Source of the DNA: Anaerolineales bacterium
Lineage (GTDB): Bacteria > Chloroflexota > Anaerolineae > Anaerolineales > Villigracilaceae
Length of the DNA stretch: 64,000 nucleotides
Direction of reading: 5' to 3'
NCBI GenBank assembly: GCA_015075725.1
Contig: JABTTV010000001.1
Coordinates: forward strand, 2,604,001 to 2,668,000
The notes under the pieces are model-generated. The model worked only from the letters and a program-made list of their open reading frames with translations, was not told the origin of the DNA and ran no database searches. Of the stretch, positions 44,036 to 52,046 are shown piece after piece. Each line of letters starts with the position of its first letter. Position 1 is the stretch's first letter. A program made the position numbers and the translations under genes.

Positions 44036-46162
44036 TCAAGCGCGTAACATCCGCAACCCACTTCCAATGACGATAAATTCGCTGATCTCGTGTCCTAGCA
44101 CTGCAATCGGCAGTGAAAAGGCGCCTGCAACCGCGCCGATGACCAGCGCGCCGATCACGATGGCGGATAGCGCCAGGTTCTGGTTCACCACCGATTGGTT
44201 GCGCTTTGCCAGCTTGAGCGCATACGCCAATTTTTCGAGATCGTCCGCCATGAGCGCGACGTCTGCGGTTTCGAGCGCCACATCCGTTCCGGCTGCGCCC
44301 ATCGCCACACCCACGGTTGCCTCCGCCAGCGCGGGCGCGTCGTTTACACCATCGCCAACCATCGCCACGTGCCCGTAGCGCTGCGCGAGTTCGCGGACCT
44401 TTGTCACTTTATCTTCCGGTTTCAAGTCCGCGTAGATTTCATCAATGCCGAGTTCACGGGCAATGGCTTGCGCAGTACGTTCGTTGTCACCCGTGAGCAT
44501 CACCACTTTTTCCACACCTGCCGCGTGGATAGCGTCAATCGCCTTTGCTGCGTTGAGGCGGATGTTATCGCGTATGGCGATCATACCCCAGGGAGCCTCT
44601 TCATCCCCAAGCACCACCACCGTTTTTCCCTCGCCCTGTAGCTGGTTGATGTCTCCCCACACCCCATCCAGTGAAACGCCCAACTTTGAGTGGAACATGT
44701 CTGGGCTGCCGACATAGATCGTGCGTCCGTCAAGCCTGGCCGAAGCTCCAGCACCGGTCAGGGAGCGGAACTCGGCCAATTCAGACGGCTGAATACCCTG
44801 CGCCTCCGCATGCCGGACGATAGCTTGCGCCAGCGGGTGTCCACTGCGACGCTCGATGCCCGCTGCCAACGCCAGCAGTTGCTGCTGCGAAGCGGCTAAG
44901 CGATCCGGGTCTTGACGCAGCAGGAGCACATCGGTCACTTCCGGCTCGCCACGCGTCAGCGTGCCGGTCTTGTCCATTGCGACCACCTTGACTTTCGCCA
45001 GTTCCTCGACATACACGCCGCCTTTGATGAGCACTCCCTGCCGCGCGCCAGTACCCAAGGAAGCCACCAAAGTGATGGGGATGGAAATGACGAGCGCGCA
45101 TGGAGCGGCTGCCACTATGAATACAGTTGCGCGCGTAATCCAAGTGACCCAATCCGCGCTGAAAAATAGCGGCGGCACAATCGCAATTAGAATTCCAATC
45201 GCAAGCACAGCGGGGCTGTAGCGCGCGCCGAATCTTTCAATGAACCTTTGGCTCTTGCCCTTCTTTTCCTGGGCTTCCTCAACCATATGGATGATGCGGC
45301 TGATCGTGTTATCGGCAAAGGTCTTGGTGGCGCGTACTTCCAGCGCACCCTCGCCGTTGATGCTACCGGCGAACACAGGATCGCCGGGCTGTTTTTCCAC
45401 AGGCACGCTTTCACCGGTGACTGGCGCCTGATTAACACTGGAAGCACCAACAAGAATCTCGCCATCCGTTGCCATCGCCTCTCCTGGCTTGACGATGAAC
45501 ACATCACCAACTTCCAGTTCTTGCACAGGGATTTCGCGCTCGACTCCACCGCGGCGCACAAGCGCAACTTTTGGTGCGAGATCCATCAACGCCTTGATGG
45601 CAGCGCGCGTTTTCTCTTCGGTATAACCTTCGGCAGCTTCGCTGATCGAATAGAGGAATACCAGCATCGCGCCTTCGCCTGCCAGACCCATGATCGTAGC
45701 AACGACAGCCGCTGTGCTCATTAGCAACTCAATGCCAATTTCACGCTCGAAGATCAGTTCTTCAATCGCTTCACGTCCGAAATAGTATCCGCCAATCAGA
45801 ATCGCCGCGATGTAGACGACGGTTGAGAAAATTGCGGGTACACCTGCCAGCCCAAGTAACCAGCCAATTAACAGAAACACACCTGACGCAACTGATGTTA
45901 ATACCTTGGGGTTACGCCAGGGCTTTGGTTGTTCTGCCATCTCCATCCCCTTCTGCGGAGGGAAGCCGAGTGATTCCAGTTTTTCTTTCACCGCTTCGGG
46001 CTTGGTGGAGGCAGGATCATATGTGATCGCTACCTTGGCGGACTTAGGATAGATTTTCAGTTCGGCAATGCCGGGAAAGCCTTGCAGGCCGCGCTCAATG
46101 GCGGCGGCGTCATGTTCGCAATCAAGGTTGGCGACACGAAGTTCGAGTTGTTTGGTGTTCAT
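44036..46162 (-). CDS. P1B-type heavy-metal ATPase with APC motif (CadA/ZntA-like)
   Basis: The protein (708 aa) has DKTGTLTRGEPE, TGESVPV, the HP locus (SGHPLAQA) and GDGVNDAPALAEA, all diagnostic of P1B ATPases. The membrane motif is AAAPCALVIS (APC in place of CPC). The N-terminal domain keeps only one metal-site cysteine (LDCEHDAAAIER), so it may not bind metal in the usual way. With a CmtR-like repressor and lspA at the head of the operon, cadmium, lead or zinc export is likely. It lies 12 bases before the DUF2085 gene. Confidence 0.88.
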   Translation of the reverse strand: MNTKQLELRVANLDCEHDAAAIERGLQGFPGIAELKIYPKSAKVAITYDPASTKPEAVKEKLESLGFPPQKGMEMAEQPKPWRNPKVLTSVASGVFLLIGWLLGLAGVPAIFSTVVYIAAILIGGYYFGREAIEELIFEREIGIELLMSTAAVVATIMGLAGEGAMLVFLYSISEAAEGYTEEKTRAAIKALMDLAPKVALVRRGGVEREIPVQELEVGDVFIVKPGEAMATDGEILVGASSVNQAPVTGESVPVEKQPGDPVFAGSINGEGALEVRATKTFADNTISRIIHMVEEAQEKKGKSQRFIERFGARYSPAVLAIGILIAIVPPLFFSADWVTWITRATVFIVAAAPCALVISIPITLVASLGTGARQGVLIKGGVYVEELAKVKVVAMDKTGTLTRGEPEVTDVLLLRQDPDRLAASQQQLLALAAGIERRSGHPLAQAIVRHAEAQGIQPSELAEFRSLTGAGASARLDGRTIYVGSPDMFHSKLGVSLDGVWGDINQLQGEGKTVVVLGDEEAPWGMIAIRDNIRLNAAKAIDAIHAAGVEKVVMLTGDNERTAQAIARELGIDEIYADLKPEDKVTKVRELAQRYGHVAMVGDGVNDAPALAEATVGVAMGAAGTDVALETADVALMADDLEKLAYALKLAKRNQSVVNQNLALSAIVIGALVIGAVAGAFSLPIAVLGHEISEFIVIGSGLRMLRA

Positions 46163-46218
46163 TGGTTTACTCCTATGCAGGTAAATGTGTAAATCTAACG
46201 GAGCAACAAGTGCTCTAC

Positions 46219-47586
46219 TTAACGTAACGAAATTACCTCGCGGTACTTGCCGCCTGGCGTTTGCTCCGGCGGTTCATCGGCGTGCTCGAGTGTAACGTGA
46301 TTGAGCTTATGGTTGGCGAGCAGGCATGTGATCTCGGTATGCACCGCATCCCACACGCGATTCGGCTCGGAGTCATGTGCCAGGCGCAGGCGCACGCGCA
46401 GGCTCAACGGCGCGGTCTGCAAGACCTGGAACTGCTCGATGCCTGGGATGTGATAAATCGAGGTGCCGAACAGCAGCGGCGGAACCGTAATCCGTTCACC
46501 ATGATCCGTAGGAAAGACAAGCATATCAGCGGCGCGACCTTGCACGCGGATCGCAGGCAGCGGGTTCCCGCACGGGCAAGGATCGGGGCGCTCCAGGACG
46601 CTGTCGCCGAGGTCGTAGCGCAGGATCGGTTGCACCCGGTTGGCGAGGTTGCTGACGAGAACCGTGTACGATTGTATACCGGGCGGCACAGGCTGGTAGT
46701 CAGCATCAACCGGCTCGAGCACCACCCAGTCGCTATTGACGTGCAGCCATCCGTGTTCGCAGCTATAACTCATGAAAGGGCACTCAGAGGAAGCATACAT
46801 ATTACCAACTTTGGCGTTGAACACACTGGCAATGCGGTCATATTCGTTCAGAGCCAGTCCTTCAGCTGTCACGATAATCAGTACCGGCTTGATGTGCAGA
46901 CGGCCGGATTCTTGTTCGTTGGCAAGCAATTTCATTACAGTCCCATAACTTACGAGAATGAGGGGCTGAAATGTGTTGAGTTCAGCCACAAGATCAGATA
47001 GGGGAGCGCGTACCGACAGGGGACATAACATTCTGCCGAGCCGCGCACCGAAGTAACTAATGCCGACGCCGGTGGCGGTTGGAGTGCCCATTGCAAGAAC
47101 TAATCCGATGCGTCCGCCGGCGGTGATGATCCGGAGGATGTTGCGGACACCGAGCCAGGCGTGCAACATGTTTAAGAAGAGTGGCCCGACCACGGAAAGG
47201 GATCGCCTGTCTGCAAGAAAGATACCGTGAGTCCCGGTAGTTCCAGACGTTGTTACTACAAGGTACTTGCCCAAAAATTGCTTTCCGAACAGATTGGGGT
47301 TTTCAACGAAGTGACGAGCCTTCTCAAGCGTCACCTCATGGTCGGTGACCCAGTCGTCAAAACGCGCCATCAGCTTCTTCTTGTCGGTGATCGGCAGCAA
47401 GGTTGGATCCTCGACCCGCTCAGGCAAGCCTTTGTAAAGCTCGCGATAGTAGGGTGAGTTGGCACGTGCATAGGCCACCATCTCGGCAAGGCGTTTGCGC
47501 TGCCGCTGCTTTATCGTAGCCGGCCCTTGCTGTCTGGCTTTGCGCACGTCGAGCAACAACTGTAGAGTATTCTCGCTCAAAGTCAT
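46219..47586 (-). CDS. PaaK-like adenylate-forming enzyme
   Basis: The protein (455 aa) has the AMP-binding loop TTSGTTGTHGIF (about residue 112), YASSECPFMSY and RYDLGDSVL, the pattern of phenylacetate-CoA ligase/CapK-type enzymes. It should activate a carboxylic acid as an AMP ester. The cysteine-containing DPCPCGNPLPAI segment is typical of this group. I chose ATG 47586 because GGAG precedes it by 5 bases. Its place in a metal-resistance operon with methyltransferases is odd; the substrate is unknown. Confidence 0.8.
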   Translation of the reverse strand: MTLSENTLQLLLDVRKARQQGPATIKQRQRKRLAEMVAYARANSPYYRELYKGLPERVEDPTLLPITDKKKLMARFDDWVTDHEVTLEKARHFVENPNLFGKQFLGKYLVVTTSGTTGTHGIFLADRRSLSVVGPLFLNMLHAWLGVRNILRIITAGGRIGLVLAMGTPTATGVGISYFGARLGRMLCPLSVRAPLSDLVAELNTFQPLILVSYGTVMKLLANEQESGRLHIKPVLIIVTAEGLALNEYDRIASVFNAKVGNMYASSECPFMSYSCEHGWLHVNSDWVVLEPVDADYQPVPPGIQSYTVLVSNLANRVQPILRYDLGDSVLERPDPCPCGNPLPAIRVQGRAADMLVFPTDHGERITVPPLLFGTSIYHIPGIEQFQVLQTAPLSLRVRLRLAHDSEPNRVWDAVHTEITCLLANHKLNHVTLEHADEPPEQTPGGKYREVISLR

Positions 47587-47654
47587 GTCTCCTGACTTGT
47601 TTCCAATTTGAGTTTTAACTTTCGACATCATTGGCCGTTGAACATGGCCGCCTT

Positions 47655-47765
47655 TCAACGTATCACTCGCGGCAAGAAGCGCCCCGTCCTCTTCATATAC
47701 TCGCGATACGCGTCGCCGAATTTTTCGATCATCGCGCGCTCTTCACGCTGGATGCGGAGGAGAAC
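47655..47765 (-). pseudogene. Remnant of isoprenylcysteine-methyltransferase-like gene
   Basis: The frame encodes RIQREERAMIEKFGDAYREY followed by MKRTGRFLPR, the C-terminal end of ICMT/PEMT-type membrane methyltransferases (compare RREESSLEERFGAEWQVY at about 58.9 kb). The rest of such a protein is missing. Upstream this frame runs into the end of the adjacent methyltransferase gene, whose stop lies at 47768, so the fragment was left by a recombination or deletion. It is unlikely to be expressed as a working enzyme. Confidence 0.7.
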
Positions 47766-47767
47766 GA

Positions 47768-48403
47768 TCACACATATGCTTTCACAAAGTTCGCCGTGAA
47801 AAAGTACCATGATCCATGTATGGCTTGCAGTTGAAAGCCCACCGACTCTGCCAACCGCTGCACCGTCGTTCGCGATTGATAGTGCGGGTCGGGGAAGATT
47901 TCCGTGATCGAAAGCAGACCACCGGGTTTTAGCGCCGCTTGGCATTGATGCAGCGCTGCTGCCCGGTCTGGGATTTCGCCCAACACGGTGCAGAAATAAA
48001 TCACGTCAAAATAATCTGGCGGAAAATGCGATTGCGTTGCATCGCCCAGGATTGGCGTCAGGTTCGACACGCCAGCCTGTGCTGCACGCGCTTTGAGCCG
48101 TTCAATCATTCCAGGCTGGATGTCCAAGCCGATAACTTCGCCGCCGGGCAGCACTCGCCGGGCGGCAGGGATGAGCAGCCGGCCCGGGCCAGGGCCCACT
48201 TCCAATACGCGCTGTCCCGGTCGCAGCCCAATGCGATCCAGGGTTGTCTGTGTGCTTATCAGCCAGTTCATTAATGGGCTTTCCAATGCCCCGGCAAAGA
48301 AAGTCGGACAGGGCATGGAGTGGCGACGGCTTACCCACCGCCACCACAGGTTCGCCAACACTAAAACCACTAGAAGTAGACTGATGACAATGTAGAATGT
48401 CAT
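47768..48403 (-). CDS. Membrane-anchored SAM-dependent methyltransferase
   Basis: The protein (211 aa) starts with one membrane segment (FYIVISLLLVVLVLANLWW), followed by a class I methyltransferase domain with VLEVGPGPGRLL (motif I, about residue 67), GLDIQPGMIE and KPGGLLSITE. It resembles UbiE-type enzymes. The substrate is unknown; the anchor suggests a lipid or membrane protein. It belongs to the metal-resistance operon between a second methyltransferase and the ICMT remnant. Confidence 0.8.
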   Translation of the reverse strand: MTFYIVISLLLVVLVLANLWWRWVSRRHSMPCPTFFAGALESPLMNWLISTQTTLDRIGLRPGQRVLEVGPGPGRLLIPAARRVLPGGEVIGLDIQPGMIERLKARAAQAGVSNLTPILGDATQSHFPPDYFDVIYFCTVLGEIPDRAAALHQCQAALKPGGLLSITEIFPDPHYQSRTTVQRLAESVGFQLQAIHGSWYFFTANFVKAYV

Positions 48404-48440
48404 TGGGCTGATCTCCGTGGCAAGAAACGTCCTGTCCGTT

Positions 48441-49121
48441 TCATGTAGCAGTCATGAACGAATGAGCGGGCTTTCTGGATTTGTACAGCGACATAGTGCC
48501 GAAAATCGTTGCATATCGAGCCGTCTCCGTGACATCCTGAAAATCAGCTTTGTTAAAAAACACCGGCAGCAGCCCATTCACGTTGTCAGAAGTTGTACTG
48601 AAACCGTCCAAAAATTGCACCAGAAAGAAAGCCAGCCGCATTTTCACACTATTTGCCTTTCCCCAGTCTGCTACATGTAATTCACCGCCAGGTCGCAGGA
48701 CTCGATATACTTCTTTTAAAGTGCGCTCCTTATCCTCACGCGTCAGGTGATGGAAGAGCAAACCAGAAAACACACGATCAAACGAGTTGTCGGGATATGG
48801 CAGATCAAATGCCATACCTTCGTCGAGAGTAATGTTTAGACCAGATCTGGAAATCTTCTCTTTCGCGATTCCAAGGGCCTTGGGATCACCATCCAAGCCA
48901 GTCACTTCCGTATTGGGGAAAGATTGCTTGATGATGAGCGTAAGTGTTGCTGTTCCGCAACCCAAATCCAGAACGCGATGATTTTTAGCAAGCCGAGCCT
49001 GACGAACAAGAGCTTGCTTGAACTCAGTTTCATGCATTAACTTGTCCATCACAGTGTCATAGAGACCAGTCAGCCATTCATATCGCAGGGCAGGAATATA
49101 GTTGGTGCGATCATCGTTCAT
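48441..49121 (-). CDS. UbiE/class I SAM-dependent methyltransferase
   Basis: The protein (226 aa) has VLDLGCGTATLTLIIKQ (motif I, about residue 51), GLDGDPKALGIAKEK, FDRVFSGLLFHHL and RVLRPGGELHVADWG, as in UbiE-like enzymes. No membrane segment is present. It follows lspA after a 92-base gap in the same direction. Its substrate is unknown; arsenic methylases would show extra cysteines, which are absent here. Confidence 0.82.
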   Translation of the reverse strand: MNDDRTNYIPALRYEWLTGLYDTVMDKLMHETEFKQALVRQARLAKNHRVLDLGCGTATLTLIIKQSFPNTEVTGLDGDPKALGIAKEKISRSGLNITLDEGMAFDLPYPDNSFDRVFSGLLFHHLTREDKERTLKEVYRVLRPGGELHVADWGKANSVKMRLAFFLVQFLDGFSTTSDNVNGLLPVFFNKADFQDVTETARYATIFGTMSLYKSRKPAHSFMTAT

Positions 49122-49213
49122 GTTCTATTCTCCTTATCAGATAAAATCGTAAAATTGTTTTGATAACCAACAAACAATCGGCGGGACTTGGCCCACTTTC
49201 ATTCTCGACCCCG

Positions 49214-49714
49214 TCATGTGAAAGATTCTTCACCCACAAGAGCATCATCGCGGCTTTGTTTGGAAATTGTCAGCATCAAGAGAGAGACGCCGAGCACGAT
49301 AAAACCATCTGCCAGGTTGAAAGTCGGCCAGCGAGCCGCGCTCCAGCCCATATCCAGAAAGTCTGTGACGCGGCCATCGGGTAGGCGATCTACAAAGTTG
49401 GCTACTGCGCCACCGAGAATCATCCCAATGGGAAAGGCTGCAACAGGCGGAATCTCACCCGCACGCAGCGCGCGCACCATCCAAACTGCCAGGACGATAA
49501 TGATGAGTCCCGTGAGTATCAGTGGTCCAATCCCGCCATTCGCGAACAATCCAAATGCCACACCTGTGTTGTAGCCCAACGTCAAACGAAAGAATTGTCC
49601 GATGAGAGGGATGGGGGTATAAAGCGACAGAGTCCTTTCGGCCCAGGTTTTGGTCAGCCCATCAACTGCAAGAGCAATAAGTAGTGCAATGAGAAAACGA
49701 AGTTGCAGTTTCAT
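49214..49714 (-). CDS. lspA: Lipoprotein signal peptidase (signal peptidase II)
   Basis: The protein (166 aa) has four membrane segments and the LspA active-site motifs: NFVDRLPDGRVTDFLDMG (first Asp) and FNLADGFI (second Asp), plus YNTGVAFG. It cuts the leader of lipid-modified proteins. A second lspA copy beside a metal ATPase is known from lead and cadmium operons (for example pbrBC-type genes). I chose ATG 49714, two bases after the arsR stop; the longer reading to 49759 overlaps arsR. Confidence 0.92.
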   Translation of the reverse strand: MKLQLRFLIALLIALAVDGLTKTWAERTLSLYTPIPLIGQFFRLTLGYNTGVAFGLFANGGIGPLILTGLIIIVLAVWMVRALRAGEIPPVAAFPIGMILGGAVANFVDRLPDGRVTDFLDMGWSAARWPTFNLADGFIVLGVSLLMLTISKQSRDDALVGEESFT

Positions 49715-49716
49715 AT

Positions 49717-50070
49717 CTACTTGCGACTTTCTGTCCGCGGGATGTTGTAACGAGTACATTCATAGACCCCGCGCGCGACATCCGCCAGAAGCGATTCAGC
49801 CAGAGCCAACAGTTCACCCACTCGATCATCGCTCAAATGATAGGTGACATAGCGGCCCTCCTGCTCAGCGACCACAAGGCCGCAGTCGCGCAAACAGCCC
49901 AGATGGTTCGAGACATTAGGCTGCGAGAGGCCGGTCGCCTCGACGATTTCGCTCACCGTGAGTGGGCCATTGCGTAGCGCATCGAGAATTCCCAGACGAG
50001 ACGGATCGCCGAAGCCGCGGAATAGTTTGGCTTGGAGGTCGGTTTTGGAAGGTGCAGAGATCATAATCAT
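49717..50070 (-). CDS. ArsR-family metal-responsive repressor, CmtR-like
   Basis: The protein (117 aa) has an ArsR winged helix (LTVSEIVEATGLSQPNVSNH) with two cysteines in the recognition helix, CLRDCGLV, and one near the C-terminus (YECTRY). This spacing matches the Cd/Pb sensor CmtR, in which Cys pairs from the helix join a distal Cys of the partner. On binding metal it should leave the operator at 50079-50106 just upstream. It is the first gene of the - strand metal operon. Confidence 0.88.
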   Translation of the reverse strand: MIMISAPSKTDLQAKLFRGFGDPSRLGILDALRNGPLTVSEIVEATGLSQPNVSNHLGCLRDCGLVVAEQEGRYVTYHLSDDRVGELLALAESLLADVARGVYECTRYNIPRTESRK

Positions 50071-50078
50071 AGTTCCTC

Positions 50079-50132
50079 ATATCATTATATCAGTACTTAA
50101 TGATATTTTACCCCGAGAGGAGAAACTGTCAA
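50079..50132 (-). promoter_or_regulatory. Promoter and operator of the CmtR-like metal operon
   Basis: On the - strand TTGACA (50132-50127) and TAAAAT (50110-50105) are 16 bases apart. The inverted repeat ATATCATTA (50079-50087)/TAATGATAT (50098-50106) overlaps the -10 and the transcription start, the place where ArsR repressors bind. The arsR start at 50070 has GAGGA upstream. Confidence 0.72.
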
Positions 50133-50221
50133 GGATTTATACGGCTTTTTCACTTGTTCTACACAACTTCTATATATCTGGGGATTATCCTGTGCGTAAC
50201 TTCACAAACAGGAGATGCCCC

Positions 50222-50968
50222 ATGAAATTCGTAAAAATCCTTCTCGGACTGGTCGCGGCTGGAACCGTACTGGTGGGCGGGTTCATGGCAGGAACTTTCA
50301 TCACACAGATGCGCGCCATCAGCGCCCCAGTGCAACAATTTGCCCAACCGACATTCGTTCCACAACAGATTCAACCGACGATAGTTCCGCAACAATTCCA
50401 AGCAACATCCATTCCACAAGCGACACCGCCCGCCATTCCTCCGCAGGGACAGTGGAGACCAGGCTGGTGGATGATGAGTCCAGAGGGAGAATGGGAGCAT
50501 GGTTGGATGACGAATCCGAACTACTCACAACAGGGACAACAAGGCTGGGGCATGATGCACGATTGGAACGACAATAACTGGAGTGGTATGCATGGCGGCA
50601 TGATGAACGGAAATGGCAGTGGCTGGCAGGCTAACCCTAACTGGAACCTTACGCCGACTGTGCCAAACAGTTCACCGACTTCTCCCACTCCCTCAATATC
50701 CATTTCATTCAGAGATAACGTTCAGCCCATCTTTGTAGCGCGATGTGTCGCCTGTCACGGCGGGACGAACGGCTTGTATCTCGATACATATGAGAACGCA
50801 CTGAAAGGCGGCGCCAGTGGCGCAGTCATTATCCCTGGCGATGTCTACAACAGCCGCCTTGCTTACTACGTGTACAGCGGCTACATGCCTTTCCGCAGCG
50901 CGCCCCTCACTCCAGCAGAAATCCAAACCATTTTGGATTGGATCGCAGCGGGCACTCAAAACAACTAA
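50222..50968 (+). CDS. Secreted cytochrome-c-domain protein with Met/Trp-rich region
   Basis: The protein (248 aa) has an N-terminal signal or anchor (ILLGLVAAGTVLVGGFMAG), Pro/Gln-rich repeats, then a Met/Trp/Asn-rich stretch (GWGMMHDWNDNNWSGMHGGM) that suggests copper or silver binding. The C-terminal domain has the heme motif CVACH and MPFRSAPLTPAEIQTILDWI, like planctomycete-type cytochrome c domains. I chose ATG 50222 because GGAGATGCCCC precedes it; a longer frame upstream is antisense to arsR. It may carry electrons or bind metal outside the membrane. Confidence 0.8.
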   Translation: MKFVKILLGLVAAGTVLVGGFMAGTFITQMRAISAPVQQFAQPTFVPQQIQPTIVPQQFQATSIPQATPPAIPPQGQWRPGWWMMSPEGEWEHGWMTNPNYSQQGQQGWGMMHDWNDNNWSGMHGGMMNGNGSGWQANPNWNLTPTVPNSSPTSPTPSISISFRDNVQPIFVARCVACHGGTNGLYLDTYENALKGGASGAVIIPGDVYNSRLAYYVYSGYMPFRSAPLTPAEIQTILDWIAAGTQNN

Positions 50969-51005
50969 CCATTTCAAAAATAAACAACAATAAGGAGATG
51001 ATACA

Positions 51006-51320
51006 ATGAAAAATATCGCGCTCTGGATCGTGATCGGCGTAGTCGCCCTGTTTGCTCTTGGCTTGGTTGGTGGCATGTTCATGCCCTTTGGATGGAACAA
51101 TTCCGCCTATGGTTATGGCTGTGACGGCTGGAACGGCTACGGAAACATGATGGGTTATCGCGGGTACATGCCGATGATGATGGGCGGTTGGGGAATGCCT
51201 TTTGGATTTCTCGGCATGGCGTTCATGTGGCTCATTCCACTTGGCGTGCTTGCGCTCATCGTCGGAGGCATTTTTTGGCTGGTACGCACACTAACGCAAA
51301 AGCAGTCTTCCCCTTCCTAG
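51006..51320 (+). CDS. Met/Gly/Trp-rich small membrane protein
   Basis: The protein (104 aa) has two membrane segments (ALWIVIGVVALFALGLVGGM and MWLIPLGVLALIVGGIFWLV) with an outer loop rich in Met, Gly and Tyr/Trp (MMGYRGYMPMMMGGWGMPFG). It follows the cytochrome-domain gene after 38 bases with its own AAGGAG. Met-rich loops bind Cu(I) or Ag(I) in other proteins, so a copper role is likely but unproven. Confidence 0.7.
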   Translation: MKNIALWIVIGVVALFALGLVGGMFMPFGWNNSAYGYGCDGWNGYGNMMGYRGYMPMMMGGWGMPFGFLGMAFMWLIPLGVLALIVGGIFWLVRTLTQKQSSPS

Positions 51321-51347
51321 GCATGCTCGAATAGCAGGAGATTGGTT

Positions 51348-52046
51348 TTGGCAGACAAAATCTTGGTCGTTGAAGACGAAGCGCAAATCACCCGCACCTT
51401 GCGGTTGTATCTCGAACAGGCTGGCTACCAGGTTGTCATCATCTCTGATGGCGCACAGGCAATGCCAGCCTTTCGGCATGAAAAGCCCGATCTTGTCATC
51501 CTGGATTTGCACCTTCCGCACGTGGACGGCTGGGAGGTCTGCCGCCAGATCCGCCGCGAAACGGATACACCTATCATCATGCTTACTGCCCGCAGTGAGG
51601 AGAGCGATAAACTGATCGGGCTGGAATTGGGCGCGGATGATTACGTCACCAAGCCGTTCAGTCCGCGCGAAGTGACGGCGCGCGTGCGCGTCGTTCTGCG
51701 CCGAAGCCGGGGACAGGTGCAGCCGCCGCCCATCCTGCGCGCCGATACACTCGTTCTGGACCTCGAAGCGCATACCGCGACCAAGGATGACCAGCTCCTC
51801 GATCTGACTCCAACCGAATTCGAGATTCTTGCCGCGTTCATGCGTCATCCAGGGCAGGCATTCACCCGATTACAGTTGGTCGAAGCCGCACAGGGCGTGG
51901 CTTATGAAGGGTATGAGCGTGTGATGGATCAGCACATCAAAAACTTGCGCGCCAAACTGGGTGACGACGCCCGCGCGCCGCGCTTCATTGAAACAGTGTT
52001 CGGTGTGGGTTATCGGTTTTCTGCGGAGTTTCGCCATGATGCGTAG
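51348..52046 (+). CDS. OmpR/PhoB-family response regulator
   Basis: The protein (232 aa) has a receiver domain with VVEDEAQITR, the phosphorylation site LVILDLHLPHVDGWE and the Lys of DYVTKPFSPRE, followed by a winged-helix domain (FTRLQLVEAAQG, DQHIKNLRAKLGDD, VFGVGYRF). I prefer the TTG at 51348, eight bases after AGGAG, over the TTG at 51342, which is too close. It overlaps the kinase gene by 11 bases. With the Met-rich proteins upstream it probably responds to metal. Confidence 0.9.
   Translation: MADKILVVEDEAQITRTLRLYLEQAGYQVVIISDGAQAMPAFRHEKPDLVILDLHLPHVDGWEVCRQIRRETDTPIIMLTARSEESDKLIGLELGADDYVTKPFSPREVTARVRVVLRRSRGQVQPPPILRADTLVLDLEAHTATKDDQLLDLTPTEFEILAAFMRHPGQAFTRLQLVEAAQGVAYEGYERVMDQHIKNLRAKLGDDARAPRFIETVFGVGYRFSAEFRHDA

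Noticed and set aside
46125..46145. Further copy of the AGCGACACG promoter motif
   Set aside because: The sequence here is GGCGACACGA inside the P1B ATPase gene, differs at the first base and has no -10 at the right distance upstream of a gene.
46261..47001. Long + strand ORF (246 aa)
   Set aside because: It is antisense to the PaaK-like gene, whose motifs are clear.
49958..50221. N-terminal extension of the cytochrome-domain frame
   Set aside because: It is antisense to the arsR gene and its promoter. The ATG at 50222 has a strong ribosome binding site and starts the signal peptide.
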